In this document: positions 23,369-31,882 of the stretch, piece after piece
Layout: the number at the start of each line of letters is the position of its first letter
Position numbering within the stretch: the stretch's first letter is position 1
DNA from: DATMYQ01 sp035560935
GTDB taxonomy: Bacteria; Bacillota; Negativicutes; Sporomusales; Sporomusaceae
DNA length: 36,840 bases
Direction of reading: 5' to 3'
Assembly (NCBI GenBank): GCA_035560935.1
Contig: DATMYQ010000175.1
Location: 1 to 36,840, forward strand
Program-made: the position numbers and the translations under genes
The notes under the pieces: model-generated
Seen by the model: only the letters and a program-made list of their open reading frames with translations
What the model was told of the DNA's origin: nothing
The model's database searches: none

Positions 23369-26092
23369 ATGCAAAAGAAAATCCTGAAGATCAATGGCCT
23401 GACCCGAACGATGATTGTGGATCCCGACAAGTCTTTGGCCGACGTGTTACGGCAACAATTACTGCTGACCGGTTGCAAAGTAGGCTGCGCCCAGGGACAG
23501 TGCGGTTCCTGCTCAGTGATTCTCGATGGCCGGGTGGTCCGTTCCTGTGTGCTGAAAATGAGCAAGGTTCCTGATGAGGCGGTTATTACCACTATTGAAG
23601 GCTTGGGTACACCAGAGAATCTTCATCCGCTGCAGATGGCCTGGATTGGCCATGGTTGTGCACAGTGCGGCTTTTGCAGTCCCGGGTTTATCGTTTCCGC
23701 CAAAGTGCTATTAGATGAAAATTCCAGCCCGACCCGGGAAGAGGTGCGGGACTGGTTCCAGAAGCATCGCAATGCCTGCCGCTGTACCGGTTATAAACCG
23801 CTGGTGGATGCGGTGATGGATGCAGCCAAGGTATTGCGGGGTGAGATGCGCAAGGATGAGCTGCTGTTCAAACCTACCGGCAATAAAATTATGGGCACCG
23901 TATATCATCGCCCCTCGGCCATGGCCAAGGTGACCGGCACCTGGGATTTTGGCGCGGATGTGGCGCTGCAGATGCCGCCGGGCAGTTTGCGCCTGGCGTT
24001 GGTACAGGCCGAGGTTCCCCATGCCAATATCAGAGGGATCGATACCTCGGCAGCGGAAAAAATGCCCGGTGTGTATAAAGTTGTCACCCACAAGGACGTC
24101 AAAGGGAAAAACCGGATTACCGGTTTGATTACCTTCCCCAGCAATAAAGGCGATGGTTGGGATCGGCCCATTCTTTGTGATGAAAAGGTGTTCCAGTTCG
24201 GTGACGCCATCGCCATCGTCTGCGCCGATACCGAGGAACATGCCCGCGAAGCGGCGAAAGCGGTAAAAGTCGATCTGGAAATCCTGCCGTCCTATATGAG
24301 CGCACCGGCAGCGATAGCTTCTGATGCCATTGAAATTCATCCCGGAGTACCCAATATCTATTATGAACAGGGCGTAGTCAAGGGCGATGATACGGCGCCG
24401 TTGATGGCGAAAGCGGCCTGTGTGGTTGAAAACGAGTACTATTGCAGCCGACAGCCGCATTTGACCCTGGAACCGGATTGCGGCAACGCTTATGTTGATG
24501 AAGAAGGACGCCTGACGATTCATTCCAAGAGTATCGCGCTGCATTTGCACCATGCGATGATTTGCCCGGGACTGGGGATCGAGCCGGAGAAACTGCGTCT
24601 GGTGGCCAATCCCACCGGCGGCACCTTTGGTTATAAATTCAGCCCCACGATGGAAGCGCTGCTGGGCGTGGCCTGTATGGCCACCGGCAAGCCGGTTTCG
24701 CTCAGTTACAATATGTTCCAGAATATCACCTATACCGGCAAACGTTCTCCGGGGTTTGTCAAATTAAAGATGGGAGCCGATAAAGACGGTAAGATTATTG
24801 CGATGGAAAGCGACTGGATGATTGACCATGGTCCGTATTCCGAGTTCGGCGATCTGCTGACGCTGCGGCAGGCACAGTTCCTTGGCGCCGGCTACGATAT
24901 CGCCAATATCCGGGGACGGGGACGGACCGTGGCCACCAACCATGCCTGGGGTTCGGCCTTCCGGGCGTATGGTTCGCCGCAGGCGTTTCTGGCTTCAGAA
25001 ATGCTGATTGACGAGCTGGCGGAAAAGATGGGCATCGATCCGTTTGAGATGCGTTACAAAAACATTTATCGGCCGGGCGCAACTACTCCCAACGGCTGCA
25101 AACCGGATGTTTACTGTCTGGAAGTTATGTTCGACAAATTGCGTCCCTTGTACGAGGAAGCGAAAAAACGTTGTAAAGAACTGACTACGCCTGAGAAAAA
25201 ACGCGGCGTCGGCCTGTCGCTGGGAATCTATGGCTGCGGCCTGGACGGTCCCGATAGTTCGGAAGCCTGGGTTGAACTGGTTGCGGATGGGGTGATCGTA
25301 GGCTCTTCCTGGCAGGATCATGGCCAGGGCGCCGATCTGGGCGCACAGACCATTGCTCATGAAGCATTGCGGCCGGTGGGCTTTACACCGGATCAGGTCA
25401 AACTGGTGATGAATGATATGGCTTTTACGCCGAACAGCGGTCCTTCCGGCGGCAGCCGTCAAAACGTGATGACCGGCAATGCGATCAAAGTCGGTTGTGA
25501 AATGTTGCTGAACGCGCTAAAGAAACCAGACGGAACTTTCCGCACTTATGATGAAATGAAGGCGGAAAATATCCCGCTTCGCTACAACGGCAAATGGACC
25601 GCGTCCATCTGCAGTGACTGCAGTGCTGAAACGGCCCAGGGCAATCCCTTCCCGGTGTATATGTATGAATTGTTTATGCCGGAAGTGGAAGTGGACATGA
25701 AAACCGGCAAAGCCAAAGTGGTGAAATTTACCACGGTTGCCGATCTGGGAACGATTGTAAACAAAAATACCGTAGATGGCCAGATTTACGGTGGCCTGGC
25801 TCAGGGTATCGGCCTGGCGCTGACCGAGGATTTTGAAGACTTGAAAAAACATACTAACCTGGTGGCTTGTGGTCTGCCTTTCATTCAGGATATCCCCGAC
25901 GACATCGAGATTATTTACAACATCACGCCAAGGGAACATGGTCCGTTCGGTGCGGCCGGCGTGGGCGAAGCACCGCTGACGGCCCCGCATCCGGCTATTT
26001 TGAATGCCATTTACAACGCCTGCGGTGCCAGAGTGACCTCGGTTCCCGCTTTGCCGGAAAAAATCAAGGCGGCGCTGAACGCAAAAAAATAA
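23369..26092 (+). CDS. Molybdopterin-dependent aldehyde oxidoreductase (MOP type)
   Basis: 907 residues, the same length as I recall for Desulfovibrio gigas MOP. The N-terminal plant-type [2Fe-2S] cluster uses C40, C45, C48 and C60. The second [2Fe-2S] uses C99, C102, C136 and C138. The molybdopterin domains follow without an FAD domain. The catalytic glutamate of xanthine-oxidase enzymes is seen in GVGEAPLTAPHPA (E867). The enzyme should oxidise an aldehyde to an acid and pass electrons to an outside carrier. It has a strong GGAG site and lies behind the sigma-54 promoter. The next gene follows after a partial terminator. Confidence 0.93.
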   Translation: MQKKILKINGLTRTMIVDPDKSLADVLRQQLLLTGCKVGCAQGQCGSCSVILDGRVVRSCVLKMSKVPDEAVITTIEGLGTPENLHPLQMAWIGHGCAQCGFCSPGFIVSAKVLLDENSSPTREEVRDWFQKHRNACRCTGYKPLVDAVMDAAKVLRGEMRKDELLFKPTGNKIMGTVYHRPSAMAKVTGTWDFGADVALQMPPGSLRLALVQAEVPHANIRGIDTSAAEKMPGVYKVVTHKDVKGKNRITGLITFPSNKGDGWDRPILCDEKVFQFGDAIAIVCADTEEHAREAAKAVKVDLEILPSYMSAPAAIASDAIEIHPGVPNIYYEQGVVKGDDTAPLMAKAACVVENEYYCSRQPHLTLEPDCGNAYVDEEGRLTIHSKSIALHLHHAMICPGLGIEPEKLRLVANPTGGTFGYKFSPTMEALLGVACMATGKPVSLSYNMFQNITYTGKRSPGFVKLKMGADKDGKIIAMESDWMIDHGPYSEFGDLLTLRQAQFLGAGYDIANIRGRGRTVATNHAWGSAFRAYGSPQAFLASEMLIDELAEKMGIDPFEMRYKNIYRPGATTPNGCKPDVYCLEVMFDKLRPLYEEAKKRCKELTTPEKKRGVGLSLGIYGCGLDGPDSSEAWVELVADGVIVGSSWQDHGQGADLGAQTIAHEALRPVGFTPDQVKLVMNDMAFTPNSGPSGGSRQNVMTGNAIKVGCEMLLNALKKPDGTFRTYDEMKAENIPLRYNGKWTASICSDCSAETAQGNPFPVYMYELFMPEVEVDMKTGKAKVVKFTTVADLGTIVNKNTVDGQIYGGLAQGIGLALTEDFEDLKKHTNLVACGLPFIQDIPDDIEIIYNITPREHGPFGAAGVGEAPLTAPHPAILNAIYNACGARVTSVPALPEKIKAALNAKK

Positions 26093-26128
26093 TGCGCAGC
26101 AACTAAAACAAGGATAATTTCCTGTGTG

Positions 26129-26166
26129 AAACGAACTGTAAAGAGAAATACTTTCAGTTCGTTTTA
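26129..26166 (+). terminator. Hairpin between oxidoreductase and maturation cassette
   Basis: AAACGAACTG-T-AAAG (26129-26143) pairs with CTTT-C-AGTTCGTTT (26151-26164), a 15-step stem with one mismatch, then TTTTA. It looks like a partial terminator or processing site. It would keep cassette mRNA below oxidoreductase mRNA. No new promoter is evident before the next gene. Confidence 0.55.
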
Positions 26167-26210
26167 CGCTATGGAGGGATCCGTTTCTTTTTGCATAGGA
26201 GATGATATCG

Positions 26211-28739
26211 ATGGAACAAAAGCAAATGAAAGAATATGAGGGGCGGTGTTCTCAGGAACAATTGCCGGCCTGCGCCGCTGCCTGCCCATTGCATGTGGAT
26301 GCCCGGGGTATTGCTGCCGCTGTGGCAACGGGAGATTTTGCCGGCGGCCGTTTGGTACTGGAAAAAATGACGCCGTTTCCCGGCATACTTTCCCGGATCT
26401 GCGAAGAACCCTGCCGGCGCAGCTGCCGGCGGGGTGAACTGGGTGGCGCGGTGGAAACCAGAGCGCTGGAGCGATCCTGTATGGAGTATGGTGAGAAAAA
26501 AACGTCCCGCAGCGCTTTTTTACCGCGTAAAAACCAGCAGGTGGCGGTGGTGGGTGCCGGACTGAGCGGTCTGACGGCAGCGTATGATCTGGCAAAAAAA
26601 GGATATAAAATCGTGCTGTGGGAAGCGGCCCCGGAATTGGGGGGACGCTTGCGGAACCTGAGTTCTGATCAATTGCCCCGGGAGGTGCTGGAGCAGGATT
26701 TGGCCGTTTTGCAGGATTTAGGTGTGGATATCCGTTGTGGCGTGCGAGTGGGAGAAACGTCAGAAGCGTCATCGCTGAAGGTTTTATGCGGGGAGTTTGA
26801 CGCCGTGTATCTGGGTGGTGGGACAGCGGGGCGCAATCTGATGCCGGAATTGGCAACGAATGATACGATCCCGGACCCGATAACGTTGGCCACGGCAGAG
26901 CCGCAGGTTTTTGCCGGTGGATCACTGCGGCCGGAAACGGCGGCACGGGGATTTATTGGTTCAGTGGCGGACGGGCGGCGGGCGGCGGTGTCCATTGACC
27001 GTTTTCTGCAGCAAGCGTCGTTGACCGCCAGCCGCGATCATGAGGGGTCCTACAACAGCAGTTTGTTCACGAACCTGGATGGGATCGCGACGCTGGTGCC
27101 GGAGGCGGGTGCTGCGGGCGGATACTCCCGGGAGACCGCGGCCCGGGAAGGGGAGCGCTGCCTGCAGTGCGAGTGCCTGGAATGCGTGAAAGCCTGTGAG
27201 TATTTGGCGCATTACAAAGCATATCCCAAACGCTATGTACGGGAAGTATACAATAATTTATCCATTGTCATGGGGATCCATCATGCCAACGGCATGATCA
27301 ATTCCTGCGCTTTATGCGGCTTGTGCCGGGAAATTTGTCCCGGTGATCTGGACATGGGTGAAGTATGCCGGGATGCGCGGCGGGAAATGACGGAGAAGGG
27401 GAAAATGCCGCCGTCCTCCTTTGACTTTGCGTTGGCGGACATGGAATTCAGCAATGGTGACGAGTTTTATTTGACCCGAAATGCCCCGGGGACAACAAGC
27501 AGTCGTCTGGTATTCTTTCCCGGCTGTCAACTGGGAGCGTCAGCACCGGAATTGGTTCAGCGGCTTTACGCCGAGCTGCGGTCGCGGACTGCGGCGGGAC
27601 TGGTGCTGGGTTGCTGTGGTATCCCTGCCCTGTGGAGCGGCCAACAGGCGTTGTTTCAGGCAACGCTGGAGAAGATCCGGGCCTCCTGTGCGGAGTTGGA
27701 AACAACGCGCCTGGTAGTGGGTTGTCCATCCTGTCTGCAGACTTTCCGGGAACACTTGACGGAGTTGACGGTGGAACCGGTATGGACAACGCTGGCGGCA
27801 TTGGGGTATTCAGGTTCTGTGGCAGCAGAGCGGGAGCCGCTGGCGGTAATCGATACCTGTACCACTCGCCTGGACCGGGATTTGCAGGACGGAGTCCGGC
27901 AGGTGGCAGCAGACCTTGGCTACAAACTGGAAGAATTGGCGGCGAGCCGGGAGCGGACGGAGTGCTGTGGTTACGGTGGCTTAATGTATAACACAAACCG
28001 GGGATTGGCGGATCGCCTGGCACAGCGACGCAATGACGAAAGCTCGCGGGATTATCTCACGTATTGTATGATGTGCCGGGATCGTTTGGCCCGCCAGGGA
28101 AAACGGGCAGTGCATCTGTTGGATTTGCTGATCGGGGCAGCGTATGAAACAGCGGCGCAGCGTGCGATGCCGGGATATTCGGAACGCCGGCAGAACCGGC
28201 GGCAACTGAAACGGGATTTGCTGGAGAATGTCTGGGGCGAAAAGAAACCGGCTGTGCCGGGACTACTGCTGGAATTGCCGCCGGCGGTCCGGGAAATGAT
28301 GGAAGAGCGGCTGATTCTGGAAGAAGATGTCCGGCGAACGCTGGCCTGGGCGGAGAAAAACGGAGGCTGTTTGCGGGACCGGGTCAGCGGCTGTTCGGTT
28401 GCCTATCTCTGTAGCCGCCAGGTCACCTATTGGGTATGGTATACGGTGGACGAAAGCAAATGTTACCATATACAAAAAGTATATAGTCACCGGATAGAAA
28501 TTATTAAGGAGGGGCAAGGAGGGAGCCTGAGTGAAGGGGCAGAACAATATTCAACGACAGATTTGGTTTGTGAGTGCTGCCAACGGGAATTGGCGCTGGA
28601 AAAAGTGACGCTGACCTATATGGGCAGCAATTTTCCCGTAGAATTATTGAAATGTCCCGAATGTGATCTGGTTTTTATTCCCGAGGAGCTGGCGCTGGGC
28701 AAGATGCTGCAGGTGGAGCGGGCGTTGGAGGATAAATGA
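26211..28739 (+). CDS. Flavin/Fe-S dicluster protein with CCG domains and C-terminal redox domain
   Basis: 842 residues. In order: a GltD-like Fe-S region (C13, C21, C25; CEEPCRRSCRRGE); a Rossmann FAD/NAD segment (VVGAGLSGLTAAYDLAKKG); a second cysteine pair region (CECLECVKACEY; CALCGLCREICPGD), likely 4Fe-4S; two CCG modules of the HdrB/GlpC/LutA type (FFPGCQLG, LGCCGIPA; TECCGYGGLM); a linker; and a C-terminal zinc-ribbon-like part (VCECCQREL...KCPECDLVF). I recall NCBI calling relatives 'pyridine nucleotide-disulfide oxidoreductase/dicluster-binding protein', with the last part resembling a separate 'DVU_1557 family redox protein'. ATG 26211 is preferred (AGGAG 9 nt upstream) over 26202. 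It is a plausible electron acceptor or reductant for the cassette. Confidence 0.82.
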   Translation: MEQKQMKEYEGRCSQEQLPACAAACPLHVDARGIAAAVATGDFAGGRLVLEKMTPFPGILSRICEEPCRRSCRRGELGGAVETRALERSCMEYGEKKTSRSAFLPRKNQQVAVVGAGLSGLTAAYDLAKKGYKIVLWEAAPELGGRLRNLSSDQLPREVLEQDLAVLQDLGVDIRCGVRVGETSEASSLKVLCGEFDAVYLGGGTAGRNLMPELATNDTIPDPITLATAEPQVFAGGSLRPETAARGFIGSVADGRRAAVSIDRFLQQASLTASRDHEGSYNSSLFTNLDGIATLVPEAGAAGGYSRETAAREGERCLQCECLECVKACEYLAHYKAYPKRYVREVYNNLSIVMGIHHANGMINSCALCGLCREICPGDLDMGEVCRDARREMTEKGKMPPSSFDFALADMEFSNGDEFYLTRNAPGTTSSRLVFFPGCQLGASAPELVQRLYAELRSRTAAGLVLGCCGIPALWSGQQALFQATLEKIRASCAELETTRLVVGCPSCLQTFREHLTELTVEPVWTTLAALGYSGSVAAEREPLAVIDTCTTRLDRDLQDGVRQVAADLGYKLEELAASRERTECCGYGGLMYNTNRGLADRLAQRRNDESSRDYLTYCMMCRDRLARQGKRAVHLLDLLIGAAYETAAQRAMPGYSERRQNRRQLKRDLLENVWGEKKPAVPGLLLELPPAVREMMEERLILEEDVRRTLAWAEKNGGCLRDRVSGCSVAYLCSRQVTYWVWYTVDESKCYHIQKVYSHRIEIIKEGQGGSLSEGAEQYSTTDLVCECCQRELALEKVTLTYMGSNFPVELLKCPECDLVFIPEELALGKMLQVERALEDK

Positions 28740-28740
28740 G

Positions 28741-29451
28741 ATGCTGAACCACAACGGCGCTGTTCCGGCGTTATGGCGGCGTATGCCGGCCGAGTTACGG
28801 CGGCCCGGAGGTTTTGAACTGACAGCGCGGCTGTTGGCGGCGGCAAACTTGCCTGTTGCGGCTCGCGTGGCGGATGTTGGCTGTGGTAGCGGCGGCACGG
28901 TAGCCTATTTGCGGCAGCAGGAACTCAAAGGCTGGGGTGTGGAACCGGATCAAGAACTTTTGCAAGCGGGACGTGACGGCGGCAATGCGTGGCTGCTGGA
29001 CGGAGAAGGAACGCAACTGCCTTTTCCTGACCGCAGCCTGGACGCGGTACTGACGGAATGCAGCCTGTCGGTGATGCCGGATGCCGTCAAGGTGCTGGCG
29101 GAATTTCGCCGGGTTTTGAAGCCAACGGGGAAAGTATTGATTTCCGATGTGTATTTTCGTCAGCCGCAAGGGGCGGAAATGTTCCGCCGTAAAAATCCCA
29201 TCACGGAAACAGCGGCCTGCTTAGCGGGAGCGTTAACGTGGGCCGAATGGGAACGCTTACTGGCTGCTCAGGGTTATCGACCGATGTTTTGGGAGGATGC
29301 CTCCTCTTGTCTGAAATCCTGGGTAGCGCAAATGATTTTGGCGTCAGATGACCGGGAGTGCCGGGCAGAAGAACCCGGTAGCATACTGGCAACCCGACCG
29401 GGTTATTTTCTGATGGTGGCAGAATTTGCGGCAACAAGGAGGGACATATGA
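28741..29451 (+). CDS. Class I SAM methyltransferase (TrsM/DVU_1556-like)
   Basis: 236 residues. SAM-binding motif I is VADVGCGSGG (43-52), followed by an acidic motif (GVEPD) and LPFPDRSLDAVLTECSLSVMPD. The pattern and context match the family I recall as DVU_1556/TrsM. It probably methylates a small cofactor or a peptide; the acceptor is unknown. The ATG lies 1 nt after the preceding stop with GGAGG upstream. The stop overlaps the next start by four bases. Confidence 0.83.
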   Translation: MLNHNGAVPALWRRMPAELRRPGGFELTARLLAAANLPVAARVADVGCGSGGTVAYLRQQELKGWGVEPDQELLQAGRDGGNAWLLDGEGTQLPFPDRSLDAVLTECSLSVMPDAVKVLAEFRRVLKPTGKVLISDVYFRQPQGAEMFRRKNPITETAACLAGALTWAEWERLLAAQGYRPMFWEDASSCLKSWVAQMILASDDRECRAEEPGSILATRPGYFLMVAEFAATRRDI

Positions 29452-29876
29452 ACGATCTGTATTTTCGTATGCTGGAATTGACTCAACAAGGCTTCCAGTG
29501 CAGTCAGATTTTGATTCTGTTGGGACTGGAAGTGCTGGGCCGGGAAAATCCTGATCTGGTTCGGGCGATGGACGGTCTCAACGGTGGTATCGGTTTTTGC
29601 GGCAAAACCTGCGGCGCATTGACTGGCGGCGCCTGTTTGCTGGGACTTTTTGCCGGCAAAGGACGCCCCGAAGACCCGGATGATCCCCGCTTGAAAATCA
29701 TGCTCTACGAATTGCTGGAATGGTTTGAAACGGCAACGGCGGCATACGGCGGCATCGATTGCATGGAAATCTTACAGGAGAATCCGGCCAACCGGAAAGA
29801 CCGTTGCCCGCAGCTGGTTCAGGGTGTGTTTGAGAAAGTCCGGGATTTGTTGGTGGAGAATGGGTATGAGTTTTAA
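29448..29876 (+). CDS. C_GCAxxG_C_C family protein (DVU_1555-like)
   Basis: 142 residues with the family's cysteine pattern: C18 (FQCSQ), C51 and C55 (CGKTCGALTGG), C63, C105 (GIDCMEIL) and C120 (RCPQLV). The family is thought to bind metal or an Fe-S cluster; no reaction is proven. The ATGA overlap with the methyltransferase means tight coupling. Homologues in the Desulfovibrio cassette are, as I recall, called DVU_1555 family. Confidence 0.85.
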   Translation: MNDLYFRMLELTQQGFQCSQILILLGLEVLGRENPDLVRAMDGLNGGIGFCGKTCGALTGGACLLGLFAGKGRPEDPDDPRLKIMLYELLEWFETATAAYGGIDCMEILQENPANRKDRCPQLVQGVFEKVRDLLVENGYEF

Positions 29877-29905
29877 CGCCGGTGGCGGGAAATGGAGATA
29901 GTGCG

Positions 29906-31882
29906 GTGAGTCAGGCTACGTTTGGAGCAATCATTCTGGCGGCGGGTTTTTCCGCGCGAATGGGTGAATTTAAACCGTTGCTGCCTATGGGGGAAAGTAC
30001 GGCGCTGCAAATGGTAGTGCAATGCTTCTGTCAGGCAGGAATTGCGGATGTCCGAATCGTCACCGGCCATAAAGCCGATGAATTGGTTCCAGTACTGGCA
30101 ACATTGCCGGTGACCGCGGTTCATAACCCAGACTATGCAGAAGGCATGTTTTCCTCAGTGCAGACGGGTATCCGGAGTTTACCGGAGTCGATCAAGGCCT
30201 GCTTTGTCCTGCCAGTGGATACGCCATTGGTGAAAAGCGCCAGTATTGAGAAACTGGTGCAGGCTTTTGCTGAACAGGATGTCGCGGTGGTATATCCTCT
30301 GTTTGATGGTCGGCGAGGCCATCCACCGCTGATCGGGCGGGAATGTTTTGCCGACATTATGAGCAGTGACGGCACTGGCGGATTGAGGGCAGTTCTCAAT
30401 CGCTTTTCCGCACGAGCGCGGGAAGTGGCGCTGGACGATCCGGGAGCCTTAATGGATATGGATACACCGGAAGATTATCAGCGGCTGCTGCAGTACCAGC
30501 AAACAGGGGTGGTAACGGCAAGCGGCGGTGTGGCGTTGGGAGAAACAGAGAGCGTCTGCCCCTGCTGTCTGCAAAGGTTACCGGCCCGGAGAATGGCGTA
30601 TGGGCAGGACGTATATCTGGAAAAAATCTGCCCGGAACATGGCGAGTTTGAAACTCTGATTTGGCAGGGACCACCGGATTTCCGGGAGTGGACGCGGAAG
30701 CGAACACCGGCGCTGCCGCTCCGGAGGCGGACGGAGAGTCAGCAGGGCTGCCCCTTTGATTGTGGATTATGTCCCCGTCACCGGCAGCAAAGTTGCTGCG
30801 TACTACTGGAGGTCACGGCCCGTTGTAATTTGCACTGTCCGGTTTGTTTCGCCGCAACCGTTGCAGCACCGGAGAACGATCCGGACCGGGAAACGGTGCG
30901 GGGCTGGTATCGGCGCCTCCTGGAGTGCGGCGGGCCGTTCAACATCCAGCTGTCCGGCGGTGAACCCACCCTGCGGGACGATTTGCCGGATTTAATCCGT
31001 GATGGTAAAGAAATGGGATTTTCATTTATACAGGTTAATACCAACGGTCTGCGACTGGCGGCGGAACCGGAATATGTTCGTTGCCTGAAAGAGGCAGGCC
31101 TGGATTGCGTTTTTTTGCAGTTTGACGGGGTGACGGATTGCGTGTATCAGTCGCTGAGGGGACGGGCGCTGTTGGCGGAAAAATTGTCGGCTATAGAAGT
31201 TTGTGGCACGCACCAATTGGGTGTAGTATTGGTGCCGACGCTGGTTCCGGGGATCAATGAATCCCAAATTGGCAGTATTTTGCGGTTGGCGTTGGACCAT
31301 ATGCCTTTAGTCCGCGGGGTTCACTTTCAGCCGATCAGCTATTTTGGCCGCTATCCCCAGACGGCTGCGGCGCGGCTGACACTGCCGCGGGTACTGCGGG
31401 AGATAGAGCGGCAAATGGACGGGGAAATGCGGGTGGGAGATTTTCGGCCAGCGGGTGCAGAACATGCCCGTTGCTCGTTTCATGGTCAGTTCACCCGCAA
31501 AGCAGATGGAGCGCTGCAGGCATGGCAAGGGGCAACCGGAGACTGTGGTTGCGGGACGCCGGGCAGTGCCAGACAGGCGCAGGATTTTGTCGCCCGGCAA
31601 TGGGCGGCACCGGCGTCGCCGCTGGCTTCAGCGTCTGCCGGTTGCTGTTCCGCGTCGAATGTTTCCCGGACCGATAGTCTGGACGCATTTTTACAGCGGG
31701 TGAAAACCCATACGCTGGCGGTTTCCGGCATGGCGTTTCAGGACGCCGATAATCTTGACCTGGAACGGTTACAGGAGTGCTTTATTCATGTGGTGAGTCC
31801 TGACGGCCGGCTGATTCCGTTTTGTGCCTACAACCTGACCGACCGTCAGGGACGCTCTTTATATCGGGGAGGGGGACGATGA
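29906..31882 (+). CDS. Fusion: MobA-like nucleotidyltransferase and radical SAM protein (TrsS-like)
   Basis: 658 residues. Residues 1-200 are a MobA/MocA-type NTP transferase (AIILAAGFSARMGEFKPLL; FVLPVDTPLV; RRGHPPLIGRE), the family that activates molybdopterin with CTP or GTP. The rest is a radical SAM protein: a zinc-ribbon-like start (CPCCLQRLP), GCPFDCGLCPRH, the cluster motif C307-x3-C311-x2-C314, SGGEPTL, then GCCSAS and a terminal LIPFCAYNLT. The GCP..CGLCP / PVCFA pattern is shared with Tes-type (tetraether synthase) radical SAM enzymes. I recall the family as TrsS, which often carries selenocysteine; this copy shows Cys and no in-frame TGA. GTG 29906 with GGAGA is preferred over GTG 29882. 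Confidence 0.83.
   Translation: MSQATFGAIILAAGFSARMGEFKPLLPMGESTALQMVVQCFCQAGIADVRIVTGHKADELVPVLATLPVTAVHNPDYAEGMFSSVQTGIRSLPESIKACFVLPVDTPLVKSASIEKLVQAFAEQDVAVVYPLFDGRRGHPPLIGRECFADIMSSDGTGGLRAVLNRFSARAREVALDDPGALMDMDTPEDYQRLLQYQQTGVVTASGGVALGETESVCPCCLQRLPARRMAYGQDVYLEKICPEHGEFETLIWQGPPDFREWTRKRTPALPLRRRTESQQGCPFDCGLCPRHRQQSCCVLLEVTARCNLHCPVCFAATVAAPENDPDRETVRGWYRRLLECGGPFNIQLSGGEPTLRDDLPDLIRDGKEMGFSFIQVNTNGLRLAAEPEYVRCLKEAGLDCVFLQFDGVTDCVYQSLRGRALLAEKLSAIEVCGTHQLGVVLVPTLVPGINESQIGSILRLALDHMPLVRGVHFQPISYFGRYPQTAAARLTLPRVLREIERQMDGEMRVGDFRPAGAEHARCSFHGQFTRKADGALQAWQGATGDCGCGTPGSARQAQDFVARQWAAPASPLASASAGCCSASNVSRTDSLDAFLQRVKTHTLAVSGMAFQDADNLDLERLQECFIHVVSPDGRLIPFCAYNLTDRQGRSLYRGGGR

Noticed and set aside
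26164..26946. Minus-strand frame of 260 codons opposite the dicluster protein
   Set aside because: It is rich in Pro, Arg and His from the GC-rich opposite strand; no motifs.
30750..31700. Selenocysteine codon in the TrsS-like protein
   Set aside because: The cysteine positions are ordinary TGT/TGC codons and no in-frame TGA occurs within the gene.
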